A stretch of 64,000 nt of DNA from Hyalangium versicolor (GCF_020103695.1 NZ_JAHXBF010000044.1:16113-80112), one strand, 5' to 3'; positions 26,879 to 35,554 are shown, counted from the stretch's first letter. The notes: a model not told the origin generated them from the sequence alone. A program made the numbers and translations.

Positions 26879-28114
26879 ATGGCCAGAGCAGGCTACAGAG
26901 TGTTCGACAGCGACATGCACTGCGTGGAGCCCCCCGATTTATGGGAGCAATACATGGAGCCTCGCTACCGGGAGCGCGCCCCGCGCAGCTCCGAGTTCGC
27001 ATTCCGCAACGCGGTCGTTTACATGGAGCTCGAGCAGCGGCTCATGCCCTGGTTCGATCCCCGGGGACCAGATGGCCGACCGCTCCCGGCGGTGCTGCCC
27101 TCGGCGCAGGTCCGGACGATGGTGCGCCAGGCGATCGAGCAGCGGCCAGAGGCTCGCTCGCTGGAGCGCTTCCAGCAGTCCCGCTTCGCCGACTTCTCCC
27201 GCCGGGGCTGGTCCGTGGACACGCAGCTCGAGGCGATGGAGACCGAGGGCGTGGACATGACCGTCGTCTTCCCCACCTCCGGGCTGCTCGCGCTCGCGGT
27301 GGATGACCTGGAGCCCGAGTTCGCCAGCGCGGTGGCTCGGGCGTACAACAACTGGCTCCACGACTACGTGCAGGGAGATCCCCAGCGGCTGTTCGGCGCG
27401 GCCATGGTGGCGCCCCACTCCGTGGAGGACGCGGTGCGGGAGACGCGGCGGGCCGTGGAGGAGCTCGGCTTCCGAGCCATCTTCCTCCGCCCGAACCTCG
27501 TGGGCGGGAGACAGTGGTACGACCCTGCCTATGACGCGCTCTGGGAGGCCTGCACCCGGCTGGGCATCCCCGTCATCTTCCACGAGGGCGTGGGCTCACA
27601 CCTGCCCCAGGCGGGCAGCCAGTTCGGCAGCAACATCTTCCTGCGCCACGTGGCCTGCCACTCCATGGAGATGATGTACGCGGCCATGGCATTCTGCGGC
27701 GGTGGCGTGCTCGCGCGGCACCCGGCCCTCAAGGTCGGCTTCTTCGAGGGCAACTGCAGTTGGGTCCCCTGGCTGCTCCATCGGATGGACGAGCACTGGG
27801 AGATCGAGCTGGGCGTCACCCATCAGCAGCTCCCCGAGCCTCCCAGCCTCTACTTCCGCCGGCAGTGCGTCGTGTCAGTGGAGGCGGATGAGGACTTCGT
27901 CACGCACGTCGTCGAGCACCTGGGCGCGGACAACATCGTGTTCTCCACGGACTGGCCGCACCCGGACTCGCGCTACCCTCGGGCCATCGAGCGCTTCCTG
28001 GAGATTCCCCTCCCGGAGAGCGCCCGGCGGAAGATCCTCTGGGACAACTGCGCCCGGCTCTACGGCCTCCAGAACGAGGCTCAGGCGGGCTTCTCGATGC
28101 GGCCGTCCGCGTGA
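26879..28114 (+). CDS. Amidohydrolase-2 family protein (lipid cluster)
   Basis: A 411-residue TIM-barrel metallohydrolase of the amidohydrolase-2 (PF04909) family. Features: N-terminal metal motif FDSDMHCVEPP, VFPTSGLLAL, AAMVAPHSVEDAV, central His IPVIFHEGVGSH, and C-terminal Asp in IVFSTDWPHPDS followed by ILWDNCARLYGL. These members often decarboxylate or hydrolyse cyclic and unsaturated substrates, and are common next to lipid and aromatic degradation genes. The gene is divergent from the five-gene lipid operon and probably shares its control. Its last 34 bp overlap the 3' end of the convergent pirin gene. Confidence 0.85.
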   Translation: MARAGYRVFDSDMHCVEPPDLWEQYMEPRYRERAPRSSEFAFRNAVVYMELEQRLMPWFDPRGPDGRPLPAVLPSAQVRTMVRQAIEQRPEARSLERFQQSRFADFSRRGWSVDTQLEAMETEGVDMTVVFPTSGLLALAVDDLEPEFASAVARAYNNWLHDYVQGDPQRLFGAAMVAPHSVEDAVRETRRAVEELGFRAIFLRPNLVGGRQWYDPAYDALWEACTRLGIPVIFHEGVGSHLPQAGSQFGSNIFLRHVACHSMEMMYAAMAFCGGGVLARHPALKVGFFEGNCSWVPWLLHRMDEHWEIELGVTHQQLPEPPSLYFRRQCVVSVEADEDFVTHVVEHLGADNIVFSTDWPHPDSRYPRAIERFLEIPLPESARRKILWDNCARLYGLQNEAQAGFSMRPSA

Positions 28115-29220
28115 CGAGCGAAGCGCCCTTCCTCTCGCGCGTGGACCGGGTCGTCGCTCTTCCAGGGCCAGCCACCGAACTGCGTGCGCTGGTAGTCGGA
28201 GAAGGCCTGGACGATCTCCTCGCGCGAGTTCATCACGAAGGGCCCGTGGGCCACGACAGGCTCGCGGATGGGCCGGCCCTGCAGGAGCAGCAGCTCAGCC
28301 TCGTCCGAGCCGTTCTCCAGCACCGCCTCGAACTCGGGTCGGAGCACGGCCGCGTGCGAGGCCGGGATGGCCTTCCCACCGATGCGCATCCCGGAGCCCT
28401 GGAAGAAATAGAGCCAGCGGTTGGTCCCGCTCATCGCGGCGGGCAACGTCCACCGGGCGCCGGGAGCCATCTTGATCGTCCAGATGGCGACGTCGGTATC
28501 CGAACGAGATGCCCACGACTTCGGCGGCGGGGGCGGCGCCTTCACGTCACCGAGCCGGCCTGCGACGAGGGAAACCTCGGTGGTGCGCCCCTCCGCGTCC
28601 TTGGCGACATGCCGCGGAATAACGTGGCTCCAGAGCATGGAGAAGTGCGGCTCCACCATCTTGTCCACCTTGGGCAGGTTGAGCCAGATCTGGAACAGCT
28701 CGACGGGGTTCGGTCCCGTGCGGTCGAGCAGCGGGAACATCTCCGAGTGCAGGAGGCCACTGCCAGCGGTGATCCACTGGGTGTCTCCGCCTCCGAAGCG
28801 GGCCGCGGCGCCGAGCGAGTCGGAGTGGTCCAGCAGCCCACGGCGCACGACGGTCACGGTCTCGAAGCCCCGGTGCGGGTGCTGCGGGAAGCCCGGAACG
28901 GTGCGCCCGTGGTACATGCGCCAGCCGTCCTTGCCGGCGAAGTCCTGCCCGAGATCCCGGCCCGAGAGCGAGACGGCCGGTCCCATGCGCTCGTTGCCCT
29001 GAGGGTAGCGGTCGTCATGGTGGACGCAGAACAGGAAGGGATCCGGCGTCTCCCACATGAACCCGAGGGGCCGGGTGTTGATGATGACGTCTGCCTGCTC
29101 ACTCCCCTTCTGACTCATTCCCTTCTCCTCGGGCTTGGGCGAAGTGTCCGAGCAGCCGGCCGCCGACGCACCCGCGACGGCGATCAGCTTCAGCGCATCT
29201 CTTCGACTCACATCACTCAT
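28081..29220 (-). CDS. Pirin-family protein with Tat/lipoprotein-type signal
   Basis: A 379-residue bicupin of the pirin family. The cupin motifs GFPQHPHRGFETVTVVRRG, with its metal His pair, and TQWITAGSGLLHSEM are conserved, followed by the second domain ending in VAHGPFVMNSREEI. Pirins are usually cytoplasmic and some cleave quercetin. Here the N-terminus MSDVSRRDALKLIAVAGASA, followed by AGC, combines a twin-Arg motif with a lipobox, suggesting export of a folded, metal-loaded protein by Tat and lipid anchoring. The gene converges with the amidohydrolase, overlapping it by 34 bp. Confidence 0.85.
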   Translation of the reverse strand: MSDVSRRDALKLIAVAGASAAGCSDTSPKPEEKGMSQKGSEQADVIINTRPLGFMWETPDPFLFCVHHDDRYPQGNERMGPAVSLSGRDLGQDFAGKDGWRMYHGRTVPGFPQHPHRGFETVTVVRRGLLDHSDSLGAAARFGGGDTQWITAGSGLLHSEMFPLLDRTGPNPVELFQIWLNLPKVDKMVEPHFSMLWSHVIPRHVAKDAEGRTTEVSLVAGRLGDVKAPPPPPKSWASRSDTDVAIWTIKMAPGARWTLPAAMSGTNRWLYFFQGSGMRIGGKAIPASHAAVLRPEFEAVLENGSDEAELLLLQGRPIREPVVAHGPFVMNSREEIVQAFSDYQRTQFGGWPWKSDDPVHAREEGRFARHADGRIEKPA

Positions 29221-29282
29221 GGGATGTAAGCCTAACGCGGTCCCGGCGCGTCCGCTCGTCGACACGCCGGGAAAGGCGAGGC

Positions 29283-31130
29283 TCAGCGAGAGATCGGGTC
29301 GTCGTCCGCCACGGACTCCGGGGTGTCCGCGGGGGGCAGCACCTTGTCGAAGCGCAGCCCCGCTGGCGGGTGGGCGGGATCATCCACCGGCCCCGGAGGC
29401 GTCTCGAGCGCCGAGGCCGCGCTCGTGGGCGCGGGCTGCTCCGCTGCCGCCGCTACCGTCTTCGTGAGGGTGAGGCTGTCCTTCACGGTGCCACTGGGAG
29501 AGAGGAACTGCGCGGTGAGCGTGCCGCCATTCACCGTCACGTCCAGGTAGCCCACGTCGGTGTTGTTGCGGTACGCGGTCCAGCTGGGCTGAGCGATGGG
29601 GAAGGAGCGAAGGGTCGCGCCGCCGCTGCCCACCACCCAGTAGACGACTCCGCGCGAGCCCGAGGGCGCGACACCGTCGCCCACCATCGCCTTGGAGCGC
29701 TCGTAGTTGTGGTCATGCCCCGTGAGGACGATGTCCACCTTGTACTGCTCGAAGAGGGGGCCGAACTCGCGGCGCATGGTGAGCTGCGAGCCGTGGGCGC
29801 CGCTCGACCAGGGCGGGTGGTGGAAGAAGGCCACCTTCCAGGGCTGCTTCGAGGCGGCGAGGTCCGCGGCCGCCCAGCTCTTCTGCGCGGCCAGGGTGCA
29901 GCGATCGGACGAGGCCAGGCCGATGGCGCAATTGGAGTCCAGCGCCACGAAGTGCACCGGGCCCCAGTCGAACGAGTAGTAGCGCTCGGTGTTCGCGGGG
30001 TTGTTGGCCGGCAGGTAGAGGTTGTCGAGATAGGGCTGGCCCTGGTCCGTCACATACTCGTGGTTGCCCGGGCTGGCGAAGAGCGGCACCTTGCGCAGCA
30101 GCGCCGCCATGGGCGTGAACATGTGATCCTGGAAGTCCTGCTCGGTGCCGGACTCGTAGGCATTGTCGCCCAGCGCCAGGAGCAGCTCTCCGGCCCGGCT
30201 GTCCTGCGCCAGCCGAGCCACCACCTGCGCCTGCGCGGAGCCTCCCGTGCCGAAGTCTCCCATCGCCGTGAAGTGCACGCTCTGCGTCGAGGGGAGCGTC
30301 GCCGTGCGGAACTGCCGCACACCCATGACGGAGCCGCACGCCTCGACGACGTAGCTATATGTCTGCCCCGGGCTGAGGCCGCTCAGCTTGATGACGTGCC
30401 GCCAGCCTGCGGCAGTGGCCGTCGCGGTGCGGGACACATCCGAGCCCGGGCCGAAGCGCACGAAGGGAGTGCACGACACGTTCGTGCGGAAGGCCACCAG
30501 CGCGCTGGTGGTCCCCACGCTCTGGAGGTACGGCTGACGCGGCAGCGCGGGCCCCGAGTCCGACGTGGGGGGCGGCGTCGCCGTCTGCTCGCCGCACGCG
30601 CGGGCCTCGATGATGGAGGCCCAGTCATTGACGGTGTTGCCGTTGACGGTGACGCGCACGTAGCGCGCCTTGCGCGTCGAGGTGAAGGCATACGTCTGCG
30701 CCGCAGTGCTCAGGGCGCTGTCGCCCGCGTACCCCTGCGTATAGGTCGTCCCGTCTTCGGAGGTGGAGATGATGAAGTGGTTCTGGCGAGTGCCTCCCTG
30801 GTGCCAGGCGATGGCCGCGCCGGTGAGGGACTGAGAGCTGCCCAGATCCATCAGCAGCCACGCGCCCACGCCCGGGCCGCTCCAGCGGGTCACCAGATTG
30901 TCGTCCTGCGAATTGGAAGCAACGCTGCCGGCGCCGTCATCGCCGCTCGCGCTCACCGATTGGGTGGTCAGCGCGCGGCAGTTGGTCACGGTCAGCGGAC
31001 CCGAGGAGTCCTGGAGCTGCTCGGCGGGGGTGTCAGTGGAAGGAGGTTCCTTGGAAGCAGCGCCTTCCTCACATGCCGAGAGGAGGAGCACCGCGACGAG
31101 GCCTGAAGTGATCAGTGAGTGTTTGTGCAT
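29283..31130 (-). CDS. Discoidin/F5-8C plus purple-acid-phosphatase-like metallophosphoesterase lipoprotein
   Basis: A 615-residue lipoprotein (signal MHKHSLITSGLVAVLLLSAC). Domains: F5/8 type C-like (discoidin) carbohydrate or lipid-binding module (~45-180), FnIII-like domain of purple acid phosphatases (~195-275; QPYLQSVGTTSALVAF), then a calcineurin-type phosphoesterase with all five metal motifs: AMGDFGTGG, LGDNAYESG, SPGNHEY, FFHHPPW and TGHDHNYERS. Residues after ~530 are a beta stretch and a Pro-rich tail. It probably hydrolyses phosphate esters at the cell surface, for phosphate scavenging or prey breakdown. The 247-bp upstream region shows a TACGCT hexamer (minus strand) but nothing firm. 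Confidence 0.88.
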   Translation of the reverse strand: MHKHSLITSGLVAVLLLSACEEGAASKEPPSTDTPAEQLQDSSGPLTVTNCRALTTQSVSASGDDGAGSVASNSQDDNLVTRWSGPGVGAWLLMDLGSSQSLTGAAIAWHQGGTRQNHFIISTSEDGTTYTQGYAGDSALSTAAQTYAFTSTRKARYVRVTVNGNTVNDWASIIEARACGEQTATPPPTSDSGPALPRQPYLQSVGTTSALVAFRTNVSCTPFVRFGPGSDVSRTATATAAGWRHVIKLSGLSPGQTYSYVVEACGSVMGVRQFRTATLPSTQSVHFTAMGDFGTGGSAQAQVVARLAQDSRAGELLLALGDNAYESGTEQDFQDHMFTPMAALLRKVPLFASPGNHEYVTDQGQPYLDNLYLPANNPANTERYYSFDWGPVHFVALDSNCAIGLASSDRCTLAAQKSWAAADLAASKQPWKVAFFHHPPWSSGAHGSQLTMRREFGPLFEQYKVDIVLTGHDHNYERSKAMVGDGVAPSGSRGVVYWVVGSGGATLRSFPIAQPSWTAYRNNTDVGYLDVTVNGGTLTAQFLSPSGTVKDSLTLTKTVAAAAEQPAPTSAASALETPPGPVDDPAHPPAGLRFDKVLPPADTPESVADDDPISR

Positions 31131-31377
31131 CGCGGCAAGGGCAACAGCACCTGTCTGGCAGGATTCCCGCAGCGGGCAGTCAGGCAGCGCGTGCGTCCGA
31201 GCCCTCGGCCGCTCTGGAAACAGGCCTGGATGGGGCTCAGTGCAGCAACGGTAGAGGGAACGCGGGCACGGCTCACCACTCCCCGCCCTCCGCTAGCGTA
31301 CGCCCCGACACCAGCGGCCCCCAAGAGCCATGCGACTCGACAGCTCGTCTCCTCCGCGCGCCAAGTAGGCGACTGTC

Positions 31378-31980
31378 TCACTGGAGACCATCGCCATCGC
31401 AGGAGTGAGGCGCACTCACGTGCTCGAAACCCACTCCCAAATTGCCTACCCGTTCAAGAGCATCCTTGACTTCCCCTGAAACAATAAGCGCAGTCGTAAA
31501 CCTTTTCGGCCTGAAGACTCGCGCGCCATCAGTCTTCGAGGGATCAATTCGTAAACCGTAGATCCAGCGATAGGCTCCTCTCCGCTCTGGGACAGGGTCG
31601 TCTTGGCCGTATCGATGGACTTCCCGGCAGCTCGCTTCGTCAATGCAGTCAATGGTTCTGCTTGCATTGACAATGAAGTACCGCTCGGGATCCCCCTCCA
31701 CCGTCACCGGAAATAACTGCACATCATCAGGTGCTATCGCCCTGAAGACATGGGCGACTGCTTCGTTGATGATGGGGACACTCTCAACACCGGCGAACAT
31801 GAATGTGCGCCTCTTGCCCTGGTTCCTCACCAGAGCCCTGATGGGCCCAGGGTTTGGAAGCAGGCGCCCTTCCCCGAACATCCAAGGTTCCTCAAACTTT
31901 CCGCCTGTCGCCGGTACGGGAGTCGTGATGTACCACTGAGGAACATCAGCGGTTCGCACCCAATAGCAATAACGTTCCAC
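31378..31980 (-). CDS. Imm11/DUF1629-family immunity protein
   Basis: A 200-residue cytosolic protein that I recognise as the myxobacterial Imm11/DUF1629 type: PIINEAVAHVFRAIAPDDVQ, LFPVTVEGDPERYFIVNASR, IDCIDEASCREV, LRIDPSKTDGARVFRP and ALIVSGEVKDALERVG. Such proteins neutralise the polymorphic toxin encoded just upstream. It begins with GTG at 31980 behind a perfect AGGAGG at 6 nt. The upstream gene's last codons lie 10 bp away (31991), normal toxin-immunity spacing, but that gene is broken. The immunity gene itself is intact. Inference: an orphan that still protects against a sibling's toxin. Confidence 0.82.
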   Translation of the reverse strand: MERYCYWVRTADVPQWYITTPVPATGGKFEEPWMFGEGRLLPNPGPIRALVRNQGKRRTFMFAGVESVPIINEAVAHVFRAIAPDDVQLFPVTVEGDPERYFIVNASRTIDCIDEASCREVHRYGQDDPVPERRGAYRWIYGLRIDPSKTDGARVFRPKRFTTALIVSGEVKDALERVGNLGVGFEHVSAPHSCDGDGLQ

Positions 31981-31990
31981 CGCGCGCCTC

Positions 31991-32222
31991 CTACTTCACG
32001 ATGTAGCTTCGCAGCGACGAGTTCGGAGTCAGCAGCTCATTTGCAATCCTCGCAAGTTCGTTCATCAGCTCAACTCGACAAGCCTCGGAGTTCTATCGGG
32101 TCCAGGTTCCGCATCGCAGTCACAATCTCACCCTGTTCGTTGACGATCGCAATGCGGCTGGGCTCTATACCCCCAGGGTTGACGGGCGAGTAGACCCCAT
32201 GAGTCAGTCCCGGCCCGCTGCT
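31991..32222 (-). pseudogene. Remnant of toxin gene C-terminus, truncated and frameshifted
   Basis: Reading the minus strand from 32222 gives THGVYSPVNPGGIEPSRIAI and then VNEQGEIVTAMRNLDPIE, which stops at 32070. In the neighbouring frame from ~32090 the reading continues NSEACRVELMNELARIAN and ELLTPNSSLRSYIVK to a stop at 31991-31993. Joined at ~32090-32096 the two make one coherent protein end, so a single-base frameshift is implied. Upstream of 32222 a TAG and unrelated sequence interrupt; the toxin body is missing. Layout (immunity gene 10 bp downstream) fits a polymorphic toxin of the AHH/HNH-associated kind, but the toxic fold is not visible. Confidence 0.7.
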
Positions 32223-32281
32223 CTACGTCCTGCCATCCGCCTGAGCGGCGCACCTCCAGGTGACTCTACGGACTGTTCTGG

Positions 32282-32287
32282 TAGCGT
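32282..32287 (+). promoter_or_regulatory. Candidate -10 hexamer TAGCGT ahead of kinase
   Basis: TAGCGT ends 26 nt before the ATG at 32314. The downstream TIGR02268 gene has TACGCT at nearly the same distance and a similar leader, both ending in CAGGAGGTT. Confidence 0.35.
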
Positions 32288-32313
32288 CGCGCACAACCCA
32301 GGAGGTTGAGTCC

Positions 32314-34470
32314 ATGCACGAGGGCGCTCCCCATCTCTCCGGTCACGTCGCCGCTCCTGAACGAGGAGCTGGTGGGAGTCCACCCATGAGCAGGCACGAG
32401 GAGAAGGGCGTGCCGGAGATGTCACCCGGAACGGATGTGGCGGGCTACGTGGTGGAAGCCCAGCTCGGCGAGGGCGGGTTCGGGACGGTGTTCCTTGCGC
32501 GGCGGGGAGGAGAACTCTACGCGTTGAAGTTGCTGCCGCTGGAGGAGATCGGAGTGTGGGCCGTACGGGAGCTGCTCAACCTGGCGAAGGTTCGGCACCC
32601 CCACGTGGTGCGCCTGCTGGGCCACGGCCAGTGGCCGGACAAGGCCCCCCGCTACTTCGTCATCGTCATGGAGTACGTGCCGGGCCGACGCCTGGACGTG
32701 TGGGCGAGCACGGAGAACCCCTCGGCGCGGGAGGTGGTGCGCAGGGTGCTGGGCGTAGCGCGGGCGCTGGTCGCTCTCCACGGAGCGAAGGTCGTCCACC
32801 GGGATGTGAAGGAAGCCAACATCCTGGTGCACGAATCCACCGGCGAGGCGGTGTTGGTGGATCTCGGAGTGGGGGGCGACGAGGAAGCCGGGTGGCGGAC
32901 CGGTGGGTTGCTGCCGCCGGGGACGCCTGACTATCGCAGCCCCGAGGCCTGGCGCTTCGAGCGGGAGAACAAGGGCGTACCGGGCGCGCACTACCGCTCC
33001 ACACCCGCGGATGACTTGTACGCGCTGGGGGTGGTGCTCTACTGGCTGCTGACGAACCGCAGGCCCTTCTACACGCAGAAGCAGAAGGAAGTGGATGCCG
33101 TCCTGAGCGAGGCGCCCAAGCCTCCCCACCTTCTCAACCCTCGGGTACCCCTGGAGCTGAGCGAGCTGTGCCTGCGATTGCTGGCGAAGAAACCCGAGGA
33201 GCGCCCCGCGGATGCGCAGGAGCTGTGCGAGGCACTTTCGGCGGTGCTGGAACGGCAGGAGGCAGTCTGGGCGGCGCCGCTGTGTGAAGTCTTCAGCGTG
33301 CACACCCTCACCACGCGCCTTGGCCCCGGGGGCAACGAGGTGGCGCACTACCTGAAGGCATCTCGCGAGGCCGAAGCGCGGCCCCGGCGTGGAGTGCGCC
33401 CTCTGGTCATGGTGGAGGATGAAGCTCCCGCAGCGGTTGCGGGCGCCGCACCTCCTCGCCCTCTTCCTGACCCTTCCCGCGCCGCGGGTTCTTCCAAGCC
33501 TGTCGTGGCGGCACTGGCCCGGGTCGATCCACCCGAGGCCTCTGCAGTCCTCTCCTTCGAGGTCGCACCGCCTGCACCCGTGGTTCTCGTTTCGGTGGCT
33601 GAGCAAGTCCCGCCGTCACCTGCGAGCGCCAGGGAGCGGCAGCCAGCGTCTCGGGCCGTGCGCGTCCCATTGCGGGTGGTGGTGGGATTGCTCCTCACGG
33701 TGGTTCTGGGGGGCGGTGGAGTCTGGGTCTGGCGAGCCTCGCCCCATACCGCCAGCCCGCCACCGCTCGTTACCGAGACTCAAGGAGATCCGCGCGCCTG
33801 GCCTTTCGAGCACGCCAGGGAAGTGACCTGGGAGGTAGGCAGGAAAGTGGCGCCGCCCTGGAAGCCGCCAGAAGCTACCGGCCCCGACTTCCTCGTCACC
33901 GAGGAGGCAGCTCTCGTGGAGCCCTCTACGTGGAGCGAGAAGGGAGAGGCTTCCATGAAAAGAACACAGCAGAAGAAGCAGAAGGGTCTCGGTCCCGTGG
34001 GCAAAGCCATCGCCACGGGTGCCTGTATGGCAGCGGCCTGCACCACCGGGCCCCAGGTGCGTCCCGAGCCTCCCTCCGAGCCGTGTCCTCCCGGCGCTCT
34101 CAAGACCATGGCCGAACTGGGCATCAACATCGGCGACGAAGGGGATGCGGTGCTTACCCCTGGACCGGTGGGCCGGCTCATGTCCGTGAGGGAGGGGGTA
34201 ATCCGCATGCAGTTCGCCGGGAGGCCATTCAGGCCCCTGGGCCCGCAGGCCTTCCTGAAGGGGCGGCTCATCTTTGGGACGGAGCGCGTCTACGGGCGGT
34301 TTACGTTGGCACAAGAGAGGGACGGGACCCGCACCTGGCCTGTCTGCTTCGAGTTGGCGGACGACTTCCATAAACGTGGACTGCCGATGGAGAGTGGCTC
34401 GACGGCCGACACGGCGAGTGTGGGGAATACTGGGCGGGTGGTAGCGGTGGATCGCTTCCAGGGAGGCTGA
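32314..34470 (+). CDS. Ser/Thr protein kinase, DLG variant, with C-terminal sensor-like part
   Basis: A 718-residue Hanks-type kinase beginning at ATG 32314 (AGGAGG 8 nt upstream). Kinase domain ~40-310: Gly-loop GEGGFGTVF (52-60), ATP Lys72, catalytic VHRDVKEAN (D164), Mg loop VDLGVGG (183-189) in place of DFG, and TPDYRSPEAW. A Pro/Ala-rich linker (~340-440) leads to one membrane helix (~450-475), so the kinase is cytosolic and the C-terminus outside. The last ~170 residues start at an internal Met548 with its own GGGAGAGG and a Cys-containing segment (GACMAAAC), as in separately encoded proteins of other strains. A TIGR02268 gene follows. Confidence 0.85.
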   Translation: MHEGAPHLSGHVAAPERGAGGSPPMSRHEEKGVPEMSPGTDVAGYVVEAQLGEGGFGTVFLARRGGELYALKLLPLEEIGVWAVRELLNLAKVRHPHVVRLLGHGQWPDKAPRYFVIVMEYVPGRRLDVWASTENPSAREVVRRVLGVARALVALHGAKVVHRDVKEANILVHESTGEAVLVDLGVGGDEEAGWRTGGLLPPGTPDYRSPEAWRFERENKGVPGAHYRSTPADDLYALGVVLYWLLTNRRPFYTQKQKEVDAVLSEAPKPPHLLNPRVPLELSELCLRLLAKKPEERPADAQELCEALSAVLERQEAVWAAPLCEVFSVHTLTTRLGPGGNEVAHYLKASREAEARPRRGVRPLVMVEDEAPAAVAGAAPPRPLPDPSRAAGSSKPVVAALARVDPPEASAVLSFEVAPPAPVVLVSVAEQVPPSPASARERQPASRAVRVPLRVVVGLLLTVVLGGGGVWVWRASPHTASPPPLVTETQGDPRAWPFEHAREVTWEVGRKVAPPWKPPEATGPDFLVTEEAALVEPSTWSEKGEASMKRTQQKKQKGLGPVGKAIATGACMAAACTTGPQVRPEPPSEPCPPGALKTMAELGINIGDEGDAVLTPGPVGRLMSVREGVIRMQFAGRPFRPLGPQAFLKGRLIFGTERVYGRFTLAQERDGTRTWPVCFELADDFHKRGLPMESGSTADTASVGNTGRVVAVDRFQGG

Positions 34471-34542
34471 CCCGGGCGAAGCCCCCGGAGCGAGCGGCGC
34501 TCTTGAGCGGGAATGCGTGGTAGAGGCGACCTCCCAGGACGC

Positions 34543-34548
34543 TACGCT
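34543..34548 (+). promoter_or_regulatory. Candidate -10 hexamer TACGCT
   Basis: TACGCT lies 27 nt before the GTG at 34576. The stretch to the start (gcgc-rich, then CAGGAGGTT) matches the leader of the kinase gene upstream. Confidence 0.35.
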
Positions 34549-34575
34549 GCGCCCCCACTCAGGAGGTTCTGTTCC

Positions 34576-35499
34576 GTGTTCGACTCGTCCCCCGCTGCTC
34601 TTCTGGCGCTGGCGCTTCTCGTGGGCGCCACGGCCACCGCGCAGCCGCGAGCCGTCCCCTGCGAAACGGGGACACGGCGTATCGAGCTGAAGACGGAGCC
34701 CACCGGAGAAGTGCCTGAGCTGTGCATCGGTCCCGAATTGTCCACCGCGCTCCTCTTCTACGGCGCGGAACTCCTCAGCCACGGAGTGAGCGTAGAAGGG
34801 CTGGAGCGCTTCACCTTGGTGGAGGTGAGCAACACCATGCTCCGGCTGGTGCCCTCGGGACGTGTCATGCCGGGAGAGCGATTCCGGCTGACGGTACGAT
34901 TCAAGGATGGAGAGGCCCCGGCAAGCGCGGCTTTCTGGCTGGTGGTGACCCCCGGGCAGGTGGAGCCCTTCGTGGAGGTGTACCGCGAGAAGCGCACGCT
35001 GGAGTCCTACCAGCAGGAGGTGCAGGAAAAGGACACCCAGCTCCACCAGTGCCAGGAGGACAACAAGAGCCTGCTCGCGGAGAAGGAAAGTCCCGGTCGA
35101 CTCACGGGCCTGGTGACCACCGGGCTCATGAAGGAGGAGGGGATCCCTTTCAAGAAGATCTCCTTGACCATTGGGATGCATCCTGGGAATGCCACCGAGG
35201 TGGTTCGGGCCTTCAGCTATCGCTCCAACCGCACGGTGGCTGTCGTGCTGTGGCTCAAGGGCACCGAGGGAATGCAGCCCTGGCAAGCGGCACGAGCCGA
35301 ACTGGTGGGGCCAGGACGCCGCCCGCTGCGCGTGTATCCACCCTGGCAAGCAGGGCCCCTCAGCGAAGACGTGCAGAACCAACGCGTGGTGATCGAGGCG
35401 GACGCCACGGAGGCGGAGAGCCGGGGCACCTTCACGCTCAAACTGTGGGATGCGGAGGGGACCCGGAGCATCATCGTCACGGGTGTGACGTTCCCGTGA
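34576..35499 (+). CDS. TIGR02268/DUF2381-family secreted protein
   Basis: A 307-residue protein of the Myxococcus paralogous family TIGR02268 (DUF2381). It starts with GTG at 34576 (AGGAGG 9 nt upstream), giving a Sec signal (LLALALLVGATATA, cleaved before QPRA). The family core is recognisable: RRIELKTEPTGEVPELCIGP, FYGAEL, MLRLVPSGRVMPGERFRLTV and ASAAFWLVVTP, followed by a coiled-coil segment (~150-185; YQQEVQEKDTQLHQCQED). Family genes typically sit beside Ser/Thr kinases, as here, and may give the kinase an extracytoplasmic partner. Role unproven. A strong terminator follows. Confidence 0.85.
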   Translation: MFDSSPAALLALALLVGATATAQPRAVPCETGTRRIELKTEPTGEVPELCIGPELSTALLFYGAELLSHGVSVEGLERFTLVEVSNTMLRLVPSGRVMPGERFRLTVRFKDGEAPASAAFWLVVTPGQVEPFVEVYREKRTLESYQQEVQEKDTQLHQCQEDNKSLLAEKESPGRLTGLVTTGLMKEEGIPFKKISLTIGMHPGNATEVVRAFSYRSNRTVAVVLWLKGTEGMQPWQAARAELVGPGRRPLRVYPPWQAGPLSEDVQNQRVVIEADATEAESRGTFTLKLWDAEGTRSIIVTGVTFP

Positions 35500-35521
35500 A
35501 CGCACACCCATCCTCAAAAGA

Positions 35522-35554
35522 AAACGCCGAGGTGCGCGGAGCACCCCGGCGTTT
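35522..35554. terminator. Bidirectional terminator between convergent genes
   Basis: Inverted repeat AAACGCCGaGGTGC / GCACCcCGGCGTTT with a 5-nt loop, A-rich on the left and T-rich on the right, so it can terminate both the TIGR02268 gene and the convergent M43 protease gene. One A/C mismatch in the stem. Confidence 0.85.
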
